Origin: UBA5078 sp963977405 | GTDB taxonomy: Bacteria > Pseudomonadota > Gammaproteobacteria > Pseudomonadales > Pseudohongiellaceae | Assembly: GCA_963977405.1 (NCBI GenBank) | Contig: CAXBOY010000123.1 | Coordinates: forward strand, 1 to 7,710 | Direction of reading: 5' to 3' | Length of the DNA stretch: 7,710 nt | Shown here: piece by piece, positions 6,607 to 7,710 of the stretch | Layout: every line of letters begins with the position of its first letter | Numbering within the stretch: position 1 is the first letter of the stretch | Translations under genes and position numbers: made by a program | Notes under the pieces: model-generated | What the model saw: the letters and a program-made list of their open reading frames with translations, nothing else | The model's database searches: none | Told to the model about the DNA's origin: nothing

Positions 6607-7710
6607 ATTTCACCAACGGCATTTTACGCAGCTCTTCAACCACTAGGTCACCAAAGCCTTGCGTGTCGATCATCTTCACGCCTGCGCCTGGCTTGGATAG
6701 ATCGGGCGTCGAGAAACCTTGCGCAAACACACTCTGCATTGCATGCCATACATTCTTCGACTCTTGGTCCATGCCGAAGCTCATCTCGAGCATCATGGCC
6801 ACTGAGCCAATCATGGAGTAGGGATTCGCGATATTCTTGCCTGCGATGTCGGGAGCGGAGCCATGAGATGGTTCGTAATAGGCTTTGTCATCGCCAAGGC
6901 AGGCAGATGGCATTAGACCTAATGAGCCGAGAATACCGCCGCCTTGATCGCTGAGAATATCGCCGAACATGTTCTCCATGACCATTACATCGAACTGGCC
7001 TGGGTTCAGACACAGGTAAGTGGCTGCGGCATCTACGAGGATGTTAATAACCTTCACCTCGGGATAGTCTTTGCCTACCTCATCCATGATCTCGTTCCAC
7101 AGCACACTCGATTTCAGCACATTGCTCTTGTGGATGTTGTGCAGCACTTTTTTGCGCTTCATCGCGGTATCAAATGCGACGATGGCGATGCGACGAATCT
7201 GTTGCTCGTCGTATTCTAGTGTTTCTTTGACGTAGCGGAGGCCCTGCGCATTCACTCCCGTTTCTTTCTCGCCGAAGTAAAGGCCGCCGACTAGTTCACG
7301 AATGATCATGATGTCGATGCCGTCGCCAATAATCTCTTTCTTCAATGGAGAAAAATGAGCGAGACCCTGAGGCAGGAATACGGGGCGGAAGTTCGCGTAG
7401 GTATTGTAGCGACGACGTAACGGCAACAGCGCGCCGCGCTCAGGCTGCTTGTCGACCGGGATCTTCTTGGAGTCTTCGTGGTTGAGCCCGATCGGCCCTT
7501 TTAAAATCGCATCCGCCTCATCGCAGATTTTCTTAGTCTGCTCGGGGAAGGGGTCACCACACTCGAAATATGCACTCGCACCGAACGGGGTATGAATGAG
7601 TTCGAATTCGACGTCATTGCGCTGCTCTACCAGTCGCAGCACTTTGACAGCTTCTACCATGATTTCAGGGCCGATGCCGTCACCGTCCAGTAATGCGATC
7701 TTGTACTTGC
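6605..7710 (-). CDS. leuB: LeuB-like 3-isopropylmalate / beta-methylmalate dehydrogenase (first codons outside window)
   Basis: An NAD-dependent beta-decarboxylating dehydrogenase. LeuB oxidises 3-isopropylmalate in leucine synthesis and also erythro-3-methylmalate to 2-oxobutyrate in the citramalate route. The ATG at 7660 is internal: the frame runs on to the edge with KYKIALLDGDGIGPEI, the usual LeuB N-terminus, so only a few codons are missing. Numbering from that ATG, LeuB-type substrate motifs are PERGALLPLR (73-82), ANFRP (89-93) and RELVGGLYFG (121-130) with Tyr128. Catalytic Lys178 and Asp210 and metal ligands Asp234 and Asp238 (FGDILSD) are present. HGSAPDIAGKNIANP (266-280) with Asp271 indicates NAD+. 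Unlike standard LeuB, it has NIHKSNVLKSS (175-185) and DQGGGILGSLGLMPSACLG (238-256), which recall isocitrate or tartrate dehydrogenases. The exact substrate is therefore less certain than the family. It converges on cimA. Confidence 0.8.
   Translation of the reverse strand, partial: KYKIALLDGDGIGPEIMVEAVKVLRLVEQRNDVEFELIHTPFGASAYFECGDPFPEQTKKICDEADAILKGPIGLNHEDSKKIPVDKQPERGALLPLRRRYNTYANFRPVFLPQGLAHFSPLKKEIIGDGIDIMIIRELVGGLYFGEKETGVNAQGLRYVKETLEYDEQQIRRIAIVAFDTAMKRKKVLHNIHKSNVLKSSVLWNEIMDEVGKDYPEVKVINILVDAAATYLCLNPGQFDVMVMENMFGDILSDQGGGILGSLGLMPSACLGDDKAYYEPSHGSAPDIAGKNIANPYSMIGSVAMMLEMSFGMDQESKNVWHAMQSVFAQGFSTPDLSKPGAGVKMIDTQGFGDLVVEELRKMPLVK

Noticed and set aside
7658..7660. ATG as the start of the leuB-like gene
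   Set aside because: The upstream in-frame residues encode the conserved LeuB N-terminus with GDGIGPE, so this Met is internal.
1..7710. Defence system, mobile element, CRISPR array or biosynthetic cluster
   Set aside because: All long frames are accounted for by housekeeping or amino-acid genes plus one unknown exported protein. No repeats, transposase, integrase or nuclease motifs were seen on either strand.

Overview
The window looks like a stretch of chromosome from a free-living Gram-negative bacterium, most likely a gammaproteobacterium. It has an LptG subunit of the lipopolysaccharide export machine, which implies an outer membrane, and a three-gene proton-translocating transhydrogenase of the kind common in proteobacteria. 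I cannot name the genus. Base composition is moderately GC-rich by eye and fairly even. There are no RNA genes, insertion sequences, CRISPR arrays or phage genes, and no gene-free stretch over 300 bases. The longest gaps are 159 bases (4878-5036) and 96 bases (4224-4319).

Left part (1-1312): the 3' part of lptG on the plus strand runs in from outside the window. It converges, with an 11-base gap, on a small RDD-family membrane protein gene on the minus strand. The RDD gene starts 5 bases after pntB and is probably the last gene of the transhydrogenase operon.

Middle (1318-4877, minus strand): pntAA, pntAB and pntB encode the NAD-binding, small membrane and NADP-binding subunits. They are tightly packed: a 4-base overlap, then stop and start directly abutting. 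The 96-base gap before pntAA holds a candidate promoter overlapped by a 24-base imperfect dyad that looks like a repressor or activator site. Upstream lies an unrecognised exported protein of 185 residues with two cysteines and a Ser/Ala/Pro-rich tail.

Right part (5037-7710): a plus-strand gene encodes an acyl-CoA-condensing synthase that aligns without gaps, over its catalytic domain, to my memory of Leptospira (R)-citramalate synthase and keeps all three residues of its pyruvate pocket. It converges, after 14 bases, on a minus-strand leuB-like dehydrogenase gene whose first few codons lie outside the window. Together they could make 2-oxobutyrate from pyruvate and acetyl-CoA, giving isoleucine without threonine deaminase, with isopropylmalate isomerase (LeuCD) doing the step between. 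PntAB would supply NADPH for such amino-acid synthesis, but that link is only a plausible theme.

I see no wholly new multi-gene system. The most informative details are the citramalate synthase with a changed effector site, the mixed LeuB/isocitrate-dehydrogenase-like partner, the histidine swap in the transhydrogenase proton channel, and the dyad over the pnt promoter.
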